This document shows, one piece after another, positions 8,052 through 17,212 of a stretch of DNA of 64,000 bases. The stretch covers positions 930,001 to 994,000 of the forward strand of contig NZ_CP070978.1 of NCBI RefSeq assembly GCF_018417535.1, written 5' to 3'. The translations under genes were made by a program, and so were the position numbers. Below the pieces are notes generated by a model, which was not told the origin of the DNA, ran no database searches, and worked only from the letters and a program-made list of their open reading frames with translations. The stretch comes from Burkholderia pyrrocinia. Its GTDB lineage: Bacteria; Pseudomonadota; Gammaproteobacteria; Burkholderiales; Burkholderiaceae. Position 1 is the first letter of the stretch. The number at the start of each line of letters is the position of its first letter.

Positions 8052-9875
8052 ATGTGTGGAATCGTCGGAGCAAGCGGCCTGAACAATCAGGTGCCGCAGC
8101 TGGTCAATGCGCTGAGCCGGCTCGAGTATCGCGGCTACGATTCGTGCGGCATCGCCGTGCAGGACGGCGGCCGCCTGCGCAGCGAACGCACGCTGCGGCG
8201 CGTGACGGACCTGCAGGATCGCGTGCTGACGCTCGGCCTCGAAGCGCAGACCTGCATCGCGCATACGCGCTGGGCGACGCACGGCGCGCCGTCGGAAATG
8301 AACGCGCATCCGATCATGTCGGGCGACACGATCGCGGTCGTGCACAACGGCATCATCGAGAACCACGACGCGCTGCGCGCCGAGCTGCGGCAGCGCGGCT
8401 ACACGTTTCGCGGCGAAACCGACACCGAGGTGATCGCACACCTGATCCACAGCGTCTATCGCGACGACCTGTTCGACGCGGTCGTGCGCGCCGTCAAGCG
8501 GCTGCACGGCGCGTATGCGATCGCGGTCCTGAGCGCGCGCGAGCCGCAGCGGCTCGTCGCCGCGCGCGCCGGCTCGCCGCTCGTGATCGGCATCGGCGCC
8601 GAACAGAACTACCTTGCGTCGGACTGCGCGGCACTCGGCGACCTGACCGACCGCTTCGTCTACCTGGAAGACGGCGACGTCGCGCTGATCACGCCGGAAC
8701 GCATCGCGGTGGTCGACTCGGGCGGGCGCGAGGCTCAGCGCCCGCTGTGCGAAGTGAAGGCCCGCGACGGCGACGCCGCGCTCGGCCCGTACCAGCACTT
8801 CATGCAGAAGGAGATCTTCGAGCAGCCGAAGGCGATCGCCAGCACGCTCGACGGCATCGACACGATCTCGCCGGCGCTGTTCGACGCGAGCGAAAGCACG
8901 CGCGCGCTGCTGTCGAGAGTGAGGAGCGTGCTGCTGCTCGGCTGCGGCACCAGCTACTACGCGGGCCTGACCGCGAAGTACTGGCTCGAAAGCATCGCGG
9001 GTGTGCCGGCGCAGGTCGAGGTCGCCAGCGAATTCCGCTACCGCGACACCGTGGCCGATCCGCGCACGCTCGTCGTCGGCATTTCGCAGTCGGGCGAGAC
9101 GGCCGACACGATCGGCGCGATCGAGCGTGCGCGCGAGATGGGCCAGGAACTGTCGATGGCGATCTGCAACGTGGCAACCAGCACGATCGTGCGCAACGCG
9201 CCGCTGCGGTTCCTGACGCGGGCCGGCATCGAGCTCGGCGTCGCGTCGACCAAGGCGTTCACGACGCAGCTCGTCGCGCTGTTCGTGCTGACGCTGACGC
9301 TCGCGCAGTTGCGCGGCCGGCTCGACGCGGCGCACGCCGCGCTGCACCTGAAGCAATTGCGCGCGCTGTCCGGCCGCATCGGCCACGCGCTCGCGCTCGA
9401 AACGCAGATCATGGGCTGGGCCGCGAAATTCGCCCGCACCGAGAACGCGCTGTTCCTCGGGCGCGGCATTCATTTCCCGATCGCGATGGAAGGCGCGCTG
9501 AAGCTCAAGGAGGTGTCGTACATCCACGCGGAAGGCTATGCGGCCGGCGAGCTGAAGCACGGCCCGCTCGCGCTCGTCACGAGCGCGATGCCGGTCGTCA
9601 CGATCGCGCCGGACGACCGCCTGTTCCAGAAGCTGAAGTCCAACATGGCCGAGGTGCGCGCGCGCGGCGGGCGGCTCTATGTGCTGGCCGGCAACCAGCT
9701 CGAGATCGACGTCGATCGCGATACACACCTGATCCGCATGCGCGAATCGGGCGACCTGCTGTCGCCGATCGTCAACGTGGTCCCGCTGCAGCTGCTCGCG
9801 TATCACGTCGGCTGCGCGCGCGGCGCCGACGTCGACAAGCCGCGCAACCTCGCGAAATCGGTGACCGTCGAATGA
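8052..9875 (+). CDS. glmS: glutamine-fructose-6-phosphate aminotransferase (glucosamine-6-phosphate synthase)
   Basis: GlmS makes glucosamine-6-phosphate from fructose-6-phosphate and glutamine, the first step to UDP-N-acetylglucosamine, the substrate of PgaC. The 607-residue length is standard. The N-terminal amidotransferase begins MCGIVGASG with Cys2 as nucleophile and includes [10 protein letters not shown] and [11 protein letters not shown]. The two sugar-isomerase domains carry [35 protein letters not shown] and the terminal motif [11 protein letters not shown]. The start has a GAGGTG ribosome site. Placement in a pga cluster suggests a dedicated paralogue of the housekeeping enzyme, raising precursor supply when the polymer is made. 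The next gene overlaps it by four bases. Confidence 0.96.
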   Translation: MCGIVGASGLNNQVPQLVNALSRLEYRGYDSCGIAVQDGGRLRSERTLRRVTDLQDRVLTLGLEAQTCIAHTRWATHGAPSEMNAHPIMSGDTIAVVHNGIIENHDALRAELRQRGYTFRGETDTEVIAHLIHSVYRDDLFDAVVRAVKRLHGAYAIAVLSAREPQRLVAARAGSPLVIGIGAEQNYLASDCAALGDLTDRFVYLEDGDVALITPERIAVVDSGGREAQRPLCEVKARDGDAALGPYQHFMQKEIFEQPKAIASTLDGIDTISPALFDASESTRALLSRVRSVLLLGCGTSYYAGLTAKYWLESIAGVPAQVEVASEFRYRDTVADPRTLVVGISQSGETADTIGAIERAREMGQELSMAICNVATSTIVRNAPLRFLTRAGIELGVASTKAFTTQLVALFVLTLTLAQLRGRLDAAHAALHLKQLRALSGRIGHALALETQIMGWAAKFARTENALFLGRGIHFPIAMEGALKLKEVSYIHAEGYAAGELKHGPLALVTSAMPVVTIAPDDRLFQKLKSNMAEVRARGGRLYVLAGNQLEIDVDRDTHLIRMRESGDLLSPIVNVVPLQLLAYHVGCARGADVDKPRNLAKSVTVE

Positions 9876-11155
9876 CGGAGCGAAGGCGCCCGGCGCAGCC
9901 CGCGGGGCGGCCGAACGCGGCACGTCTCGTCGCGGCTGCGCTCTGCGGCGCGTGCTGCATCGTCGCGGCGCCGCCGCCGGCCCGCGCCGTCGCGCCGGCC
10001 ATGCATACGGTCACCGTTCAGGCTTCGGCCGCGCCACAGGACACCGGCGACCCGCGGCGCTTCATGCACGGCATCGGCGTGGCCGACGCGGGCAACGGCA
10101 AGCGCTGGGTGTTCTTCAGCAGCTCGGGCATCGTGCCGCGCGGTGCGATGCGCAACGGCAACTGGCCGCACGACGTGTACGTCGGCGAATGGCTGCCCGG
10201 CAAGCCGCACCTGCTGCACGTCCGACCGTTCATCAGCCGCCCCGAGGCGCAGGAACCCGTGTCGATCGCGCAGAACGCGCGCGGCGACATCTTCGTCACG
10301 TTCGAGGACGGCTGGAACGCGCCGCAGGAAGTCAGCCAGCGCTACGGCGTCTACCGCCGCGACCTGAAGCCGGTCAAGCCCTACCCGAACGACGTCGAGT
10401 CGGGCGGCCACTCGGGGCATGTTGCGACGGTCGGCGAACGCTTCGTCGTGTTCTATTCCGCCGACTGGATCGACGGCGGCGGCGTCGACAACCTCGGCAC
10501 CGGCAACGGCGTCTACCTGAAAACCTACGATGCGGCCGGGCGCGTGCTGAACCACGTCGCGGTCGCGCCGCACCGCCGCGAGTGGTGGCCCGTGATCGCG
10601 GCCTCGCCGCGCAACGCGCTGCTCGTCTGGCAGAAATTCATCGAAGGCAGTACGGACGCGACGCTCGAATACGCGGTATTCGATCCGGTCACGGCGAAGC
10701 TGGACAAGCTCGGGCCGCTGAACGACGCGATCCGGTACTACGTGTATGCGTCGGCTTACGTGCCGGCGATCGACCGCTTCATCGTCGTCACGACGACCGC
10801 GGACGATCGCGGCGTCGCGATGCTGATCGACCCGGACGGCCATCGCACGGCGACGCTCGACTGCCTGCCCGCGTCGGTGCGCGAATCCGGCATCGGAATC
10901 TCCGGCACGCATGCGTATGTGCCGACCCGCGACGGGCGGCTGCTGACGCTGGCACTTGCGCCGGCGGACATTTCGGTGAGCGGCGCGCAGCGCTCGCCGA
11001 TTCCGTGGGGCACGACGGGCATCGCGGGTTTCCCGGCGCGCGGCGCGACGATGCATTTCGTGTCGCTGACACCGGCGGGCACGCGCGAAGCCGATTTCGA
11101 GCCGGAGCGGGACACGCCGTTGCCGAAGAACGAAGTGCCGTGTACGAGTCATTGA
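9872..11155 (+). CDS. secreted protein of unknown function, beta-propeller-like
   Basis: The ATG overlaps the glmS stop (ATGA), so this 427-residue protein is translated with glmS. It opens with Arg residues, a hydrophobic Ala/Cys-rich stretch ([17 protein letters not shown]) and a likely cleavage site near residue 39 (ARAVAPA). The mature part is rich in short beta strands and repeats of a [12 protein letters not shown] or [12 protein letters not shown] kind, like the blades of sialidase-type or other beta-propellers. That suggests a carbohydrate-binding or hydrolysing surface protein working on exported polymer, but no catalytic motif is recognised. The sense of the locus (pga, glmS, this gene) is the main clue. 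Confidence 0.75.
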   Translation: MTERRRPAQPAGRPNAARLVAAALCGACCIVAAPPPARAVAPAMHTVTVQASAAPQDTGDPRRFMHGIGVADAGNGKRWVFFSSSGIVPRGAMRNGNWPHDVYVGEWLPGKPHLLHVRPFISRPEAQEPVSIAQNARGDIFVTFEDGWNAPQEVSQRYGVYRRDLKPVKPYPNDVESGGHSGHVATVGERFVVFYSADWIDGGGVDNLGTGNGVYLKTYDAAGRVLNHVAVAPHRREWWPVIAASPRNALLVWQKFIEGSTDATLEYAVFDPVTAKLDKLGPLNDAIRYYVYASAYVPAIDRFIVVTTTADDRGVAMLIDPDGHRTATLDCLPASVRESGIGISGTHAYVPTRDGRLLTLALAPADISVSGAQRSPIPWGTTGIAGFPARGATMHFVSLTPAGTREADFEPERDTPLPKNEVPCTSH

Positions 11156-11194
11156 CGACGGTTCGGTAACGCCAATGTCGTGAATGCGGGCAGT

Positions 11195-11214
11195 CCGTGT
11201 GTTCTGCCACACGG
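11195..11214 (+). terminator. weak hairpin after the pga-glmS operon
   Basis: CCGTGTG and CACACGG make a perfect 7-bp stem around a 6-base loop about 40 bases past the last operon gene. There is no T-run, only CCCTTCGTCCTG, so its role as a terminator is uncertain. Confidence 0.3.
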
Positions 11215-11440
11215 CCCTTCGTCCTGTTCCTGTCCGAACCGCGCGACGACGATACCTCGCCAATTCGGCAGCCCGGTATTCGGGCCCGCTGTCGCGGGCC
11301 TGTCCGATCATGACCGCCCCGCCTTTCCCGCGCCGAAGTCGCCAGCGCCGCGCGTACCGGATAGACTGTCGCCCGATTCCTTCCATCGGCCGCGGCTTCC
11401 GCGTCCTGCCGCCGCCGGAACGCCCTTTCCCGGAGAACGA

Positions 11441-12277
11441 ATGCTGAAGCGCCAGTGGTTTTCGCTTGTGCTGCTGACGGTTTGCCTGATTGGACAACGC
11501 GCGTCGGCCCAGTCCACGCTCGAACTCGAGACCGACGGCACGGCCCGTGCCCTCACACGGCAGACGCTGCTCGCGCGCCCCGATGCGACGGACATCCACG
11601 TGCCGCGCGACATCGCGTACGGCCGACCGATGACGTTCCGCGCCGTGCCGTTCGCCGCGCTGCTCGGCGACACGCCGCTGCCGGCCGACGGCGTGCTCGA
11701 AACGCGCGCGGCCGACGGTTTCGCCGCGCAACTGCCGCTGGATCTCGTGCGCCGCCGCGCGCCGGCCGGCGCCGTCGCATGGCTCGCGATCGAGGAACCG
11801 GCCCATCCGTGGCCGAAGCTGCCCGGCAAGCAGGTCAGCGCGGGGCCGTTCTATCTCGTATGGCTCGGGCCGGACGCGTCGTCGGTGCGCGGCGAACAGT
11901 GGCCCTATCAGATCGTGCGCGTCACGATCGAATCGTCGCCCGTCGCGCGCTGGCCGTCGCTCGCCGTCGATTCCGCGTTGCCCGAAAACGATCCAGCCCG
12001 CGCGGGCCAGCACCTGTTCGTCACGCAATGTCTCGCGTGCCACCGCCTCGACGGCGCGGGCAGCAGCCATGCCGGCCCCGACCTGAACGCACCGATGAAT
12101 CCGGTCGACTACTTCCAGCCCGCCGCGCTGCGCCGCTACATCCGCAACCCGGCGTCGGTGCGCGACTGGCCGGGCCGGAGCATGCCGGCGTTTCCGCCCG
12201 ATCAGTTGAGCGACCGGGAACTCGACCAGATCGTCGCGTATCTCGCGTATATGGCGCGGCGCAAGGCCGGCAAGTAA
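11441..12277 (+). CDS. periplasmic c-type cytochrome with N-terminal molybdopterin-oxidoreductase-like domain
   Basis: The 278-residue product starts with a signal peptide (WFSLVLLTVCLIGQRASA). The N-terminal half (about residues 20-165) resembles the fold seen in periplasmic molybdopterin-type oxidoreductases and their cofactor-free relatives (DIAYGRPMTFRAVPFAALLG, GPFYLVWLGPD, WPYQIVRVTIE). The C-terminal half is a single-haem cytochrome c with the CLACH attachment site and a distal Met in RSMPAFPPDQLSDREL. It is thus a likely electron carrier or acceptor subunit in the periplasm. The ATG at 11441 was preferred to in-frame starts as far up as 11180 because the signal peptide begins there, after GGAGAACGA. 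Partner enzymes are not visible nearby. It is convergent with the next gene. Confidence 0.75.
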   Translation: MLKRQWFSLVLLTVCLIGQRASAQSTLELETDGTARALTRQTLLARPDATDIHVPRDIAYGRPMTFRAVPFAALLGDTPLPADGVLETRAADGFAAQLPLDLVRRRAPAGAVAWLAIEEPAHPWPKLPGKQVSAGPFYLVWLGPDASSVRGEQWPYQIVRVTIESSPVARWPSLAVDSALPENDPARAGQHLFVTQCLACHRLDGAGSSHAGPDLNAPMNPVDYFQPAALRRYIRNPASVRDWPGRSMPAFPPDQLSDRELDQIVAYLAYMARRKAGK

Positions 12278-12293
12278 GACGCCGCTGTCAAGC

Positions 12294-13544
12294 TCACGCC
12301 TCCTGCGCGCTCTGCAACACCGCGCGCAACAACACGTCGGCGCCCGCCGCCGACCATTCTGGCGTGATCGCTTCGGCCTCGTTGTGGCTCAGCCCGTCGA
12401 CGCACGGCACGAAGATCATTCCAGTCGGCGCGACGCGCGCGACATAACACGCGTCATGGCCCGCGCCGGACACGATATCCATGTGCGACAGCCCGAGCGC
12501 CCGGGCCGCGTCACGCACTGCGTCGATGCAGCGCGGCGCGAACGGTATCGGCGGGTACTTGAAGATCCGTTCGATCTGCGCGCCGAGGCCGGTCTCGGCG
12601 GCCACGCGCGCGAGTTCCGCGCGCAGCGCCGCGTCCAGTTCGTCGAGCACCGCGTCGTCGGGGTGACGAAACTCGACCGTGAAGAAACAGCCGCCCGGCA
12701 CCGTGTTGCGCGAATTCGGCCGCGCCTCGATCATCCCGACCGTCGCGCGCGCGTACGGCGCGTAACGGCGGCCGAGCACGTCGATGAACGAGATCATCCG
12801 CGCGGCGCCGACCAGCGCATCGCGACGGAAATCCATCGGCGTCGTGCCCGCGTGCGCATCGACACCGGTGAGCGTCACCTCGTACCAGCGCTGCCCCTGC
12901 CCGGCCGTCACGACGCCGATCGTCTTGCCGGCCCGCTCGAGAATCGCGCCCTGTTCGATATGCAGCTCGTACGCCGCGTGCACCGGATAACCGCCGACAG
13001 GCTCGGCGCCCGCGTAACCGATTCGCTCCAGTTCCTCGCCGATCGTCTTGCCCGCGCTGTCGGTACGCGACAACCCGTATTCGAGCGTATAGACGCCCGA
13101 GAACACGCCGGCCGCGACCATCGCCGGCGCGAAGCGCGAGCCTTCCTCGTTGGTCCAGATCACGACGTCGATCGGGCGTTCGGTCTCGATGCCCGCGTCG
13201 TTCAGCGCACGTACGACCTCGAGCCCGCCAAGCACACCGTAGATGCCGTCGTAGCGGCCGCCCGTCGGCTGCGAATCGGCGTGCGAGCCCGTCATCACCG
13301 GCGCAGCGTCGGGATTGCGGCCCGCGCGGCGCGCGAACACATTGCCCATCCGATCCACGCGCACCGTGCACCCGGCGTCGCGCGCCCACTGCACGAACAG
13401 GTCGCGCGACTCGCGATCGAGATCGGTCAGCGCGAGACGGCAGACGCCGCCCTTCGGTGTCGCGCCGATCTGCGCCATCCGGTCGAGCGACGCCCACAGG
13501 CGGTCGCCGTCGACGCGCGGCGTGCGCACGTTGTCGTCACGCAT
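12294..13544 (-). CDS. M20 family N-carbamoyl-L-amino acid hydrolase, probably N-carbamoyl-L-cysteine amidohydrolase
   Basis: The 416-residue enzyme belongs to the M20/M40 hydantoinase-carbamoylase branch. Metal-ligand motifs are visible: GSHADSQPTGGRYDG (His and Asp), WTNEEGSRFAP (Glu-Glu), ELHIEQG and GAGHDACYVARV. Family members cleave N-carbamoyl amino acids, allantoate or ureidoglycolate. Its start overlaps by eight bases the stop of a gene for a 2-amino-thiazoline-4-carboxylate hydrolase, so the best reading is the last step of the ATC pathway: N-carbamoyl-L-cysteine to L-cysteine, carbon dioxide and ammonia. Ureidopropionase or another carbamoylase cannot be excluded from the sequence alone. 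Confidence 0.85.
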   Translation of the reverse strand: MRDDNVRTPRVDGDRLWASLDRMAQIGATPKGGVCRLALTDLDRESRDLFVQWARDAGCTVRVDRMGNVFARRAGRNPDAAPVMTGSHADSQPTGGRYDGIYGVLGGLEVVRALNDAGIETERPIDVVIWTNEEGSRFAPAMVAAGVFSGVYTLEYGLSRTDSAGKTIGEELERIGYAGAEPVGGYPVHAAYELHIEQGAILERAGKTIGVVTAGQGQRWYEVTLTGVDAHAGTTPMDFRRDALVGAARMISFIDVLGRRYAPYARATVGMIEARPNSRNTVPGGCFFTVEFRHPDDAVLDELDAALRAELARVAAETGLGAQIERIFKYPPIPFAPRCIDAVRDAARALGLSHMDIVSGAGHDACYVARVAPTGMIFVPCVDGLSHNEAEAITPEWSAAGADVLLRAVLQSAQEA

Positions 13545-14061
13545 CGCCGTTCTCCGGCGCGCTCTGCAGTGCGTAGCGGAAATCGCAGCGCTTGCCGCCC
13601 TGCATGATCGTGCTGGTGCGCGTAAGCGCGATGTTCGGCGCATAGCCCTGGATGAAATAGCTGTCGCGCGCGCAGCTCAGCAGGTGGCCGATCTCGCCGA
13701 GCCCCATCGCGTGATACATCTCCGCGTAGCTGCAGCGATGCACGTCGTAGTCGTAGTGCGCATCGTCCGCGCGCCGCACCTCGACGTCGAGCGCGTCGTC
13801 CTTCTCCCACAGCACCTGCAGCGCGATGAACGACTTCACGCTCGTGCCGTCCGGCTCCTGCGCGGCGAACGTGCGGCCCGCGTCGACGGCCGCGCCGCGC
13901 ACGGCTTCCGCGATCACGGCCTGCGCGCGCTCGGCGCCGAACTCGCGTTTCATGATCTCGTAGATCGGCTTGATGATTTCCGCTTCGATGCGGCGCCGCG
14001 CGAGGATCCCGAGGCGCGTGTCCTCGGGTGCGGCGGCGGATGTCCGGGTCGGTTCGTTCAT
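13537..14061 (-). CDS. L-2-amino-thiazoline-4-carboxylic acid hydrolase family protein
   Basis: The 174-residue protein matches the ATC hydrolase family, which opens the thiazoline ring of L-2-amino-thiazoline-4-carboxylate to give N-carbamoyl-L-cysteine. Recognisable parts are the N-terminal helix EAEIIKPIYEIMKREFGAER, then VHRCSYAEMYHAMGLGEIG, LLSCARDSYFIQGYAP and the C-terminal LTRTSTIMQGGKRCDFRYAL with conserved Cys, Asp and Arg. The coupled downstream carbamoyl amino acid hydrolase supports this function. Some members of the family act on other cyclic amides, so the substrate is inferred from context. Confidence 0.82.
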   Translation of the reverse strand: MNEPTRTSAAAPEDTRLGILARRRIEAEIIKPIYEIMKREFGAERAQAVIAEAVRGAAVDAGRTFAAQEPDGTSVKSFIALQVLWEKDDALDVEVRRADDAHYDYDVHRCSYAEMYHAMGLGEIGHLLSCARDSYFIQGYAPNIALTRTSTIMQGGKRCDFRYALQSAPENGDA

Positions 14062-14079
14062 GGGGATCGTCTGTATCGT

Positions 14080-15246
14080 TTATTGGGTCGCGGTGCGCGT
14101 GCCGCCGAGCACGTCGACGACGGTCCACTTGCCGCCGCGCACCTGGTAGATCGTGAAGGCCGGGTTCTTCAGGTTGCCTTCGCCGTCAAACGCGATCCGC
14201 CCCGTCACGCCGGGCCGGTCGATCGCACGGACCGCCGCGACCAGCTTCGCCGGTTGCGTCGTACCGGCCTTCTGCGCGGCCGCGATCAGCGTGGCCGCCG
14301 CGTCGTACGCGAACGGCGCGTGCAGCTCGATCGGTGCGCGAAAACGCGCCTGGTATTGCGTGTCGAACGACTTGCCGCCCGGCATCCGGTCGAGCGGCAG
14401 GCCCGGTTCGAGTGCCGTCACGCCGTCGCCGTCCTTGCCCGCGAGCGACAGGAAGGTCTGGCTCACGAAGCCGCCCGCGCCGAGCAGCGGTGCGTTCACG
14501 CTCAACTGGCGCATCCGGCGCGCGATCGGCGCGGCCTGCGCATCGAGGCCGCCGAAGAACACGAGATCCGCGCGCTTGCCCTTGATCGCGGTCAGCACGC
14601 CGCTGAAGTCGGTCGTCTTGTCGTTCACGTACTGGCGATCGACGATCGCGCCGCCGTTCGCCTGCACGCCCTTGATGAACTGATCGGCCAGCCCCGCGCC
14701 GAACGACGTGCGATCGTCGATCACCGCGATGCGCTTCGCCTTCAGCGTCTTCACCGCATACGCGCCGGTGAAGTTGCCGCCCGCATCGTCGTGGCCCATG
14801 ATGCGGAACGCCGTTGCGTAGCCCTGCTGCGTGTATTGATGGCCGGTGGACGCCGGCGCGATCTGCGCGATACCCGCATCGCGATAGACGCGCGACGCCG
14901 GCACGCTGCAGCCCGTGTTCCAGTGACCGACGACGCCGATCACGTGCTGGTCGACGAGCTGCTGCGCGACCGCGACGGCCGTGCGCGGATCGGACTGGTC
15001 GTCGGCCGCGACGAGCTTGTAGACGACCGGCTTGCCGCCGATGGTCGGATGCTTGGCGTTCGCGTCGTCGATCGCGAGTTGCGCGCCGTTCTGCAGGTCC
15101 TTGCCGATACGCGCGGACGGGCCGGTAAGCGGCGCGGCGAGACCGATCAGGATCGTCTGCGGCGCGGACTGCGCGAACGCGGGAGCGGAGGCGACCAGGG
15201 CGGCCGCCGAGAAAACGAGGCTGGCGTGAAGGAAGGCGATTTTCAT
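14080..15246 (-). CDS. branched-chain amino acid type (LivK-like) ABC substrate-binding protein
   Basis: The 388-residue protein has a Sec signal peptide (MKIAFLHASLVFSAAALVASAPAFA) and the two-lobe type I periplasmic binding fold: ILIGLAAPLTGPSARIGKDL, GVVGHWNTGCSVPASRVY, MGHDDAGGNFTGAYAVKTL and DLVFFGGLDAQAAP. It would bind an amino-acid-like ligand in the periplasm. It is the first gene of the operon, 18 bases before the ATC hydrolase gene, and no permease or ATPase accompanies it. It must therefore share a Liv-type transporter from elsewhere; the ligand may be ATC or a related sulfur compound. A LysR gene is divergent. Confidence 0.88.
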   Translation of the reverse strand: MKIAFLHASLVFSAAALVASAPAFAQSAPQTILIGLAAPLTGPSARIGKDLQNGAQLAIDDANAKHPTIGGKPVVYKLVAADDQSDPRTAVAVAQQLVDQHVIGVVGHWNTGCSVPASRVYRDAGIAQIAPASTGHQYTQQGYATAFRIMGHDDAGGNFTGAYAVKTLKAKRIAVIDDRTSFGAGLADQFIKGVQANGGAIVDRQYVNDKTTDFSGVLTAIKGKRADLVFFGGLDAQAAPIARRMRQLSVNAPLLGAGGFVSQTFLSLAGKDGDGVTALEPGLPLDRMPGGKSFDTQYQARFRAPIELHAPFAYDAAATLIAAAQKAGTTQPAKLVAAVRAIDRPGVTGRIAFDGEGNLKNPAFTIYQVRGGKWTVVDVLGGTRTATQ

Positions 15247-15423
15247 GTGCGGGGATCAGTGGATCGGATCAAAACATGAAAAATATTAAATATTCAGCAA
15301 CCACACCCCAAATACTCAATTGTTGGATGCTTATTCCGTTCTCGATACATTAACTCAACACTTTGTAAACGCAAGATATTTTCCGGCTGTCGCTTACCCT
15401 GACTTTTCGATAAAATTCGACAC

Positions 15424-16320
15424 ATGAAAAATATCGAACAATTGCCGCACGATCCACCACTGCGCGCGGTGCGTGCGTTCGAAGCATTTGCGCGTCTCGG
15501 GTCGGTTACCGCGGCGGCGGGCGAACTCGACATCACGCCGTCGGCGGTCAGCCATCAACTGCAACTGCTCGAAGCGTTCATCCAGACGCCGCTGACGGTG
15601 CGCGAGGGCCGGCTGCTCGCGCTCACCGACGAAGGGCGCGACTATTACCGCTCGATCAGCGCCGCGTTCTCGGTGCTGCGCAGCGCGACGCGCTTCGTGC
15701 GCGACCGATCGTCGCTGCGGCAGATCACCGTCAGCCTGATTCCGCTGCTCGGCATCGGCTGGTTCATTCCGCGGCTGCACGCGTTCCTGGCCGACAACAC
15801 GGATGTCGACGTGACCGTGCTGTATGCGCATCACCGCAACTATCGAAGCGATGCGTCGGACCTGTCGATCCGCTTCGGCACCGGCGACTGGCCCGGCTAT
15901 CGCTGCGAGCGGCTGCTGCCGGGCGCGATGGTGCCGATGTGCAGCCCGTCGTTCCTGAAGCGCCACGGGCCGTTTCGCACGCCGGCCGATCTCGCGCATG
16001 CACCGCTCGTGCACGACGAGGATCGCAGCACCTGGGTCAACTGGTTGCAAGGCGCCGGCGTGCGGCATGTGTCGCATGCAGTGGGGCCGATGTTCGAAGA
16101 TGGCCAGTTGACGCTGAGCGCCGCGCGCGCGGATCTCGGCGCCGCGCTGCTGCGCGCGCCGCTGGTCGAGCGCGAACTGGCGAACGGCGAACTCGTGAAG
16201 CTGTTCGATCACGCGCTCGACGACGGGCGCGATTACTACCTGTGCACGCGCGAGGATGCGGACATGCCGGACGGGGCAAGGCGGCTCGCGGAGTGGTTGA
16301 GGAAGATGGCGGGGATCTGA
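15424..16320 (+). CDS. LysR family regulator, GcvA-like
   Basis: The 298-residue protein has an N-terminal winged helix-turn-helix (AVRAFEAFARLGSVTAAAGEL, then TPSAVSHQLQLLE) and a type II periplasmic-like effector domain. The PPLRAVRAFEAFARLGS opening is that of the GcvA subgroup. It is divergent from the binding protein and ATC/carbamoylase operon across a 177-base AT-rich interval, so it is the likely activator of that operon in response to the substrate. The sequence ACATGAAAAATAT at its start is repeated at 15274-15286 near the other promoter, which may mark a shared DNA element. Confidence 0.9.
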   Translation: MKNIEQLPHDPPLRAVRAFEAFARLGSVTAAAGELDITPSAVSHQLQLLEAFIQTPLTVREGRLLALTDEGRDYYRSISAAFSVLRSATRFVRDRSSLRQITVSLIPLLGIGWFIPRLHAFLADNTDVDVTVLYAHHRNYRSDASDLSIRFGTGDWPGYRCERLLPGAMVPMCSPSFLKRHGPFRTPADLAHAPLVHDEDRSTWVNWLQGAGVRHVSHAVGPMFEDGQLTLSAARADLGAALLRAPLVERELANGELVKLFDHALDDGRDYYLCTREDADMPDGARRLAEWLRKMAGI

Positions 16321-16448
16321 GCGGGCCCGGCCGCCGCTGCGCCGTCGGTCCACTGATCAGGGAGGCTGCACGCGCATCGGCTATGCCGCAACCTTGCGCT
16401 TGCCCGACCGGATAGTCATGATGTGCGAGTCACGTAACGGAGGATGCA

Positions 16449-16658
16449 ATGAACAGAATTCCGGTCGATCTATCGGATGACCAGCATGCCGCGTTGACCA
16501 CCATTGCGGCGATCAAGAACAGCTCCCGAGCCAAGATCATTCGCGATGCAATCGACGCCTATATCGCACGGCACAGGAAGTCGCTTCCCGACGAGGTGTT
16601 CGGTCTATGGAAAGGCCGCGCGGTCACCAGTCAGGAAATTTTGCGCTCGGAGTGGTGA
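16449..16658 (+). CDS. ribbon-helix-helix (CopG-type) protein, orphan antitoxin-like
   Basis: The 69-residue protein begins with the beta strand MNRIPVDLSDDQ and two helices (HAALTTIAAIKNSSRAKIIR, then DAIDAYIARH) of a ribbon-helix-helix DNA-binding domain. Its tail, FGLWKGRAVTSQEILRSEW, resembles the toxin-wrapping tail of antitoxins that pair with PIN-domain toxins. The start has a strong GGAGG site. No PIN or other toxin follows: the GTGA at the stop could start a frame of about 39 codons, but it shows no PIN motif. It may be an orphan antitoxin left after toxin loss, or a stand-alone regulator. Confidence 0.8.
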   Translation: MNRIPVDLSDDQHAALTTIAAIKNSSRAKIIRDAIDAYIARHRKSLPDEVFGLWKGRAVTSQEILRSEW

Positions 16659-16777
16659 ACGCCCGCGTCGGCATCCGCCGTTCGAACACCCTTCTGCGCG
16701 GTTCGGAATCGATCTGCCGTGGCGTTGTTCGTCGTTTGATGCCATGCCACCCGCCTCATCGCGACAAATGAGCCCAT

Positions 16778-17212
16778 TCAACTCGAAGCAATCGCCCCGA
16801 ACCGCTTCTGCAAAAAGTATCGCGTGTGCCCAGCCGGAAAATCAGCCAGCTCGCCGAACACGACATAGCCGAATCGCTCGTACAGCCGCTTCGCATCGGG
16901 ATTGAAGGTATCGATCCACGCGGCTGCACACCCTCTTTCCGCCGCGACTTGCTCCGCGCGCACGAGCAGGCCGGACGCATACCCCTGGCCGCGTGCGTGC
17001 TCCGCGACCCACAGCCACTGGACGAACAGCCATCCCCATGCGGTGTAGCCGACCAATCCTCCGGCGCAGTCGTCCGTGTCGCCGACCGAGATCGCCAGAT
17101 CCCTGTAGTTCGACGGCCCTTTCGACACCGTGTTGAATTCGGCCAGCCCGTCTCCAATCAGATCGGGAAACGACGGCGGTATTTCGTCCAGGACGATCAG
17201 GCTTTTCTTCAT
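16778..17212 (-). CDS. GNAT family N-acetyltransferase
   Basis: The 144-residue protein shows the GNAT core: GWLFVQWLWVAEHARGQGYASGL with the acetyl-CoA pyrophosphate loop (RGQGYA), and the C-terminal WIDTFNPDAKRLYERFGYVVFGEL motif. It should transfer an acetyl group from acetyl-CoA to a small amine or protein substrate that the sequence does not reveal. It is a single gene, divergent from ahpC across about 300 bases. Confidence 0.88.
   Translation of the reverse strand: MKKSLIVLDEIPPSFPDLIGDGLAEFNTVSKGPSNYRDLAISVGDTDDCAGGLVGYTAWGWLFVQWLWVAEHARGQGYASGLLVRAEQVAAERGCAAAWIDTFNPDAKRLYERFGYVVFGELADFPAGHTRYFLQKRFGAIASS

Noticed and set aside
15276..15353. 25-codon upstream reading frame in the LysR/ATC interval
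   Set aside because: It reuses the repeated ACATGAAAAATAT and has no ribosome site; kept only as part of the repeat observation.
16655..16774. Toxin gene starting at GTGA after the ribbon-helix-helix gene
   Set aside because: The frame gives about 39 residues without the acidic residues of a PIN domain or any other toxin motif.
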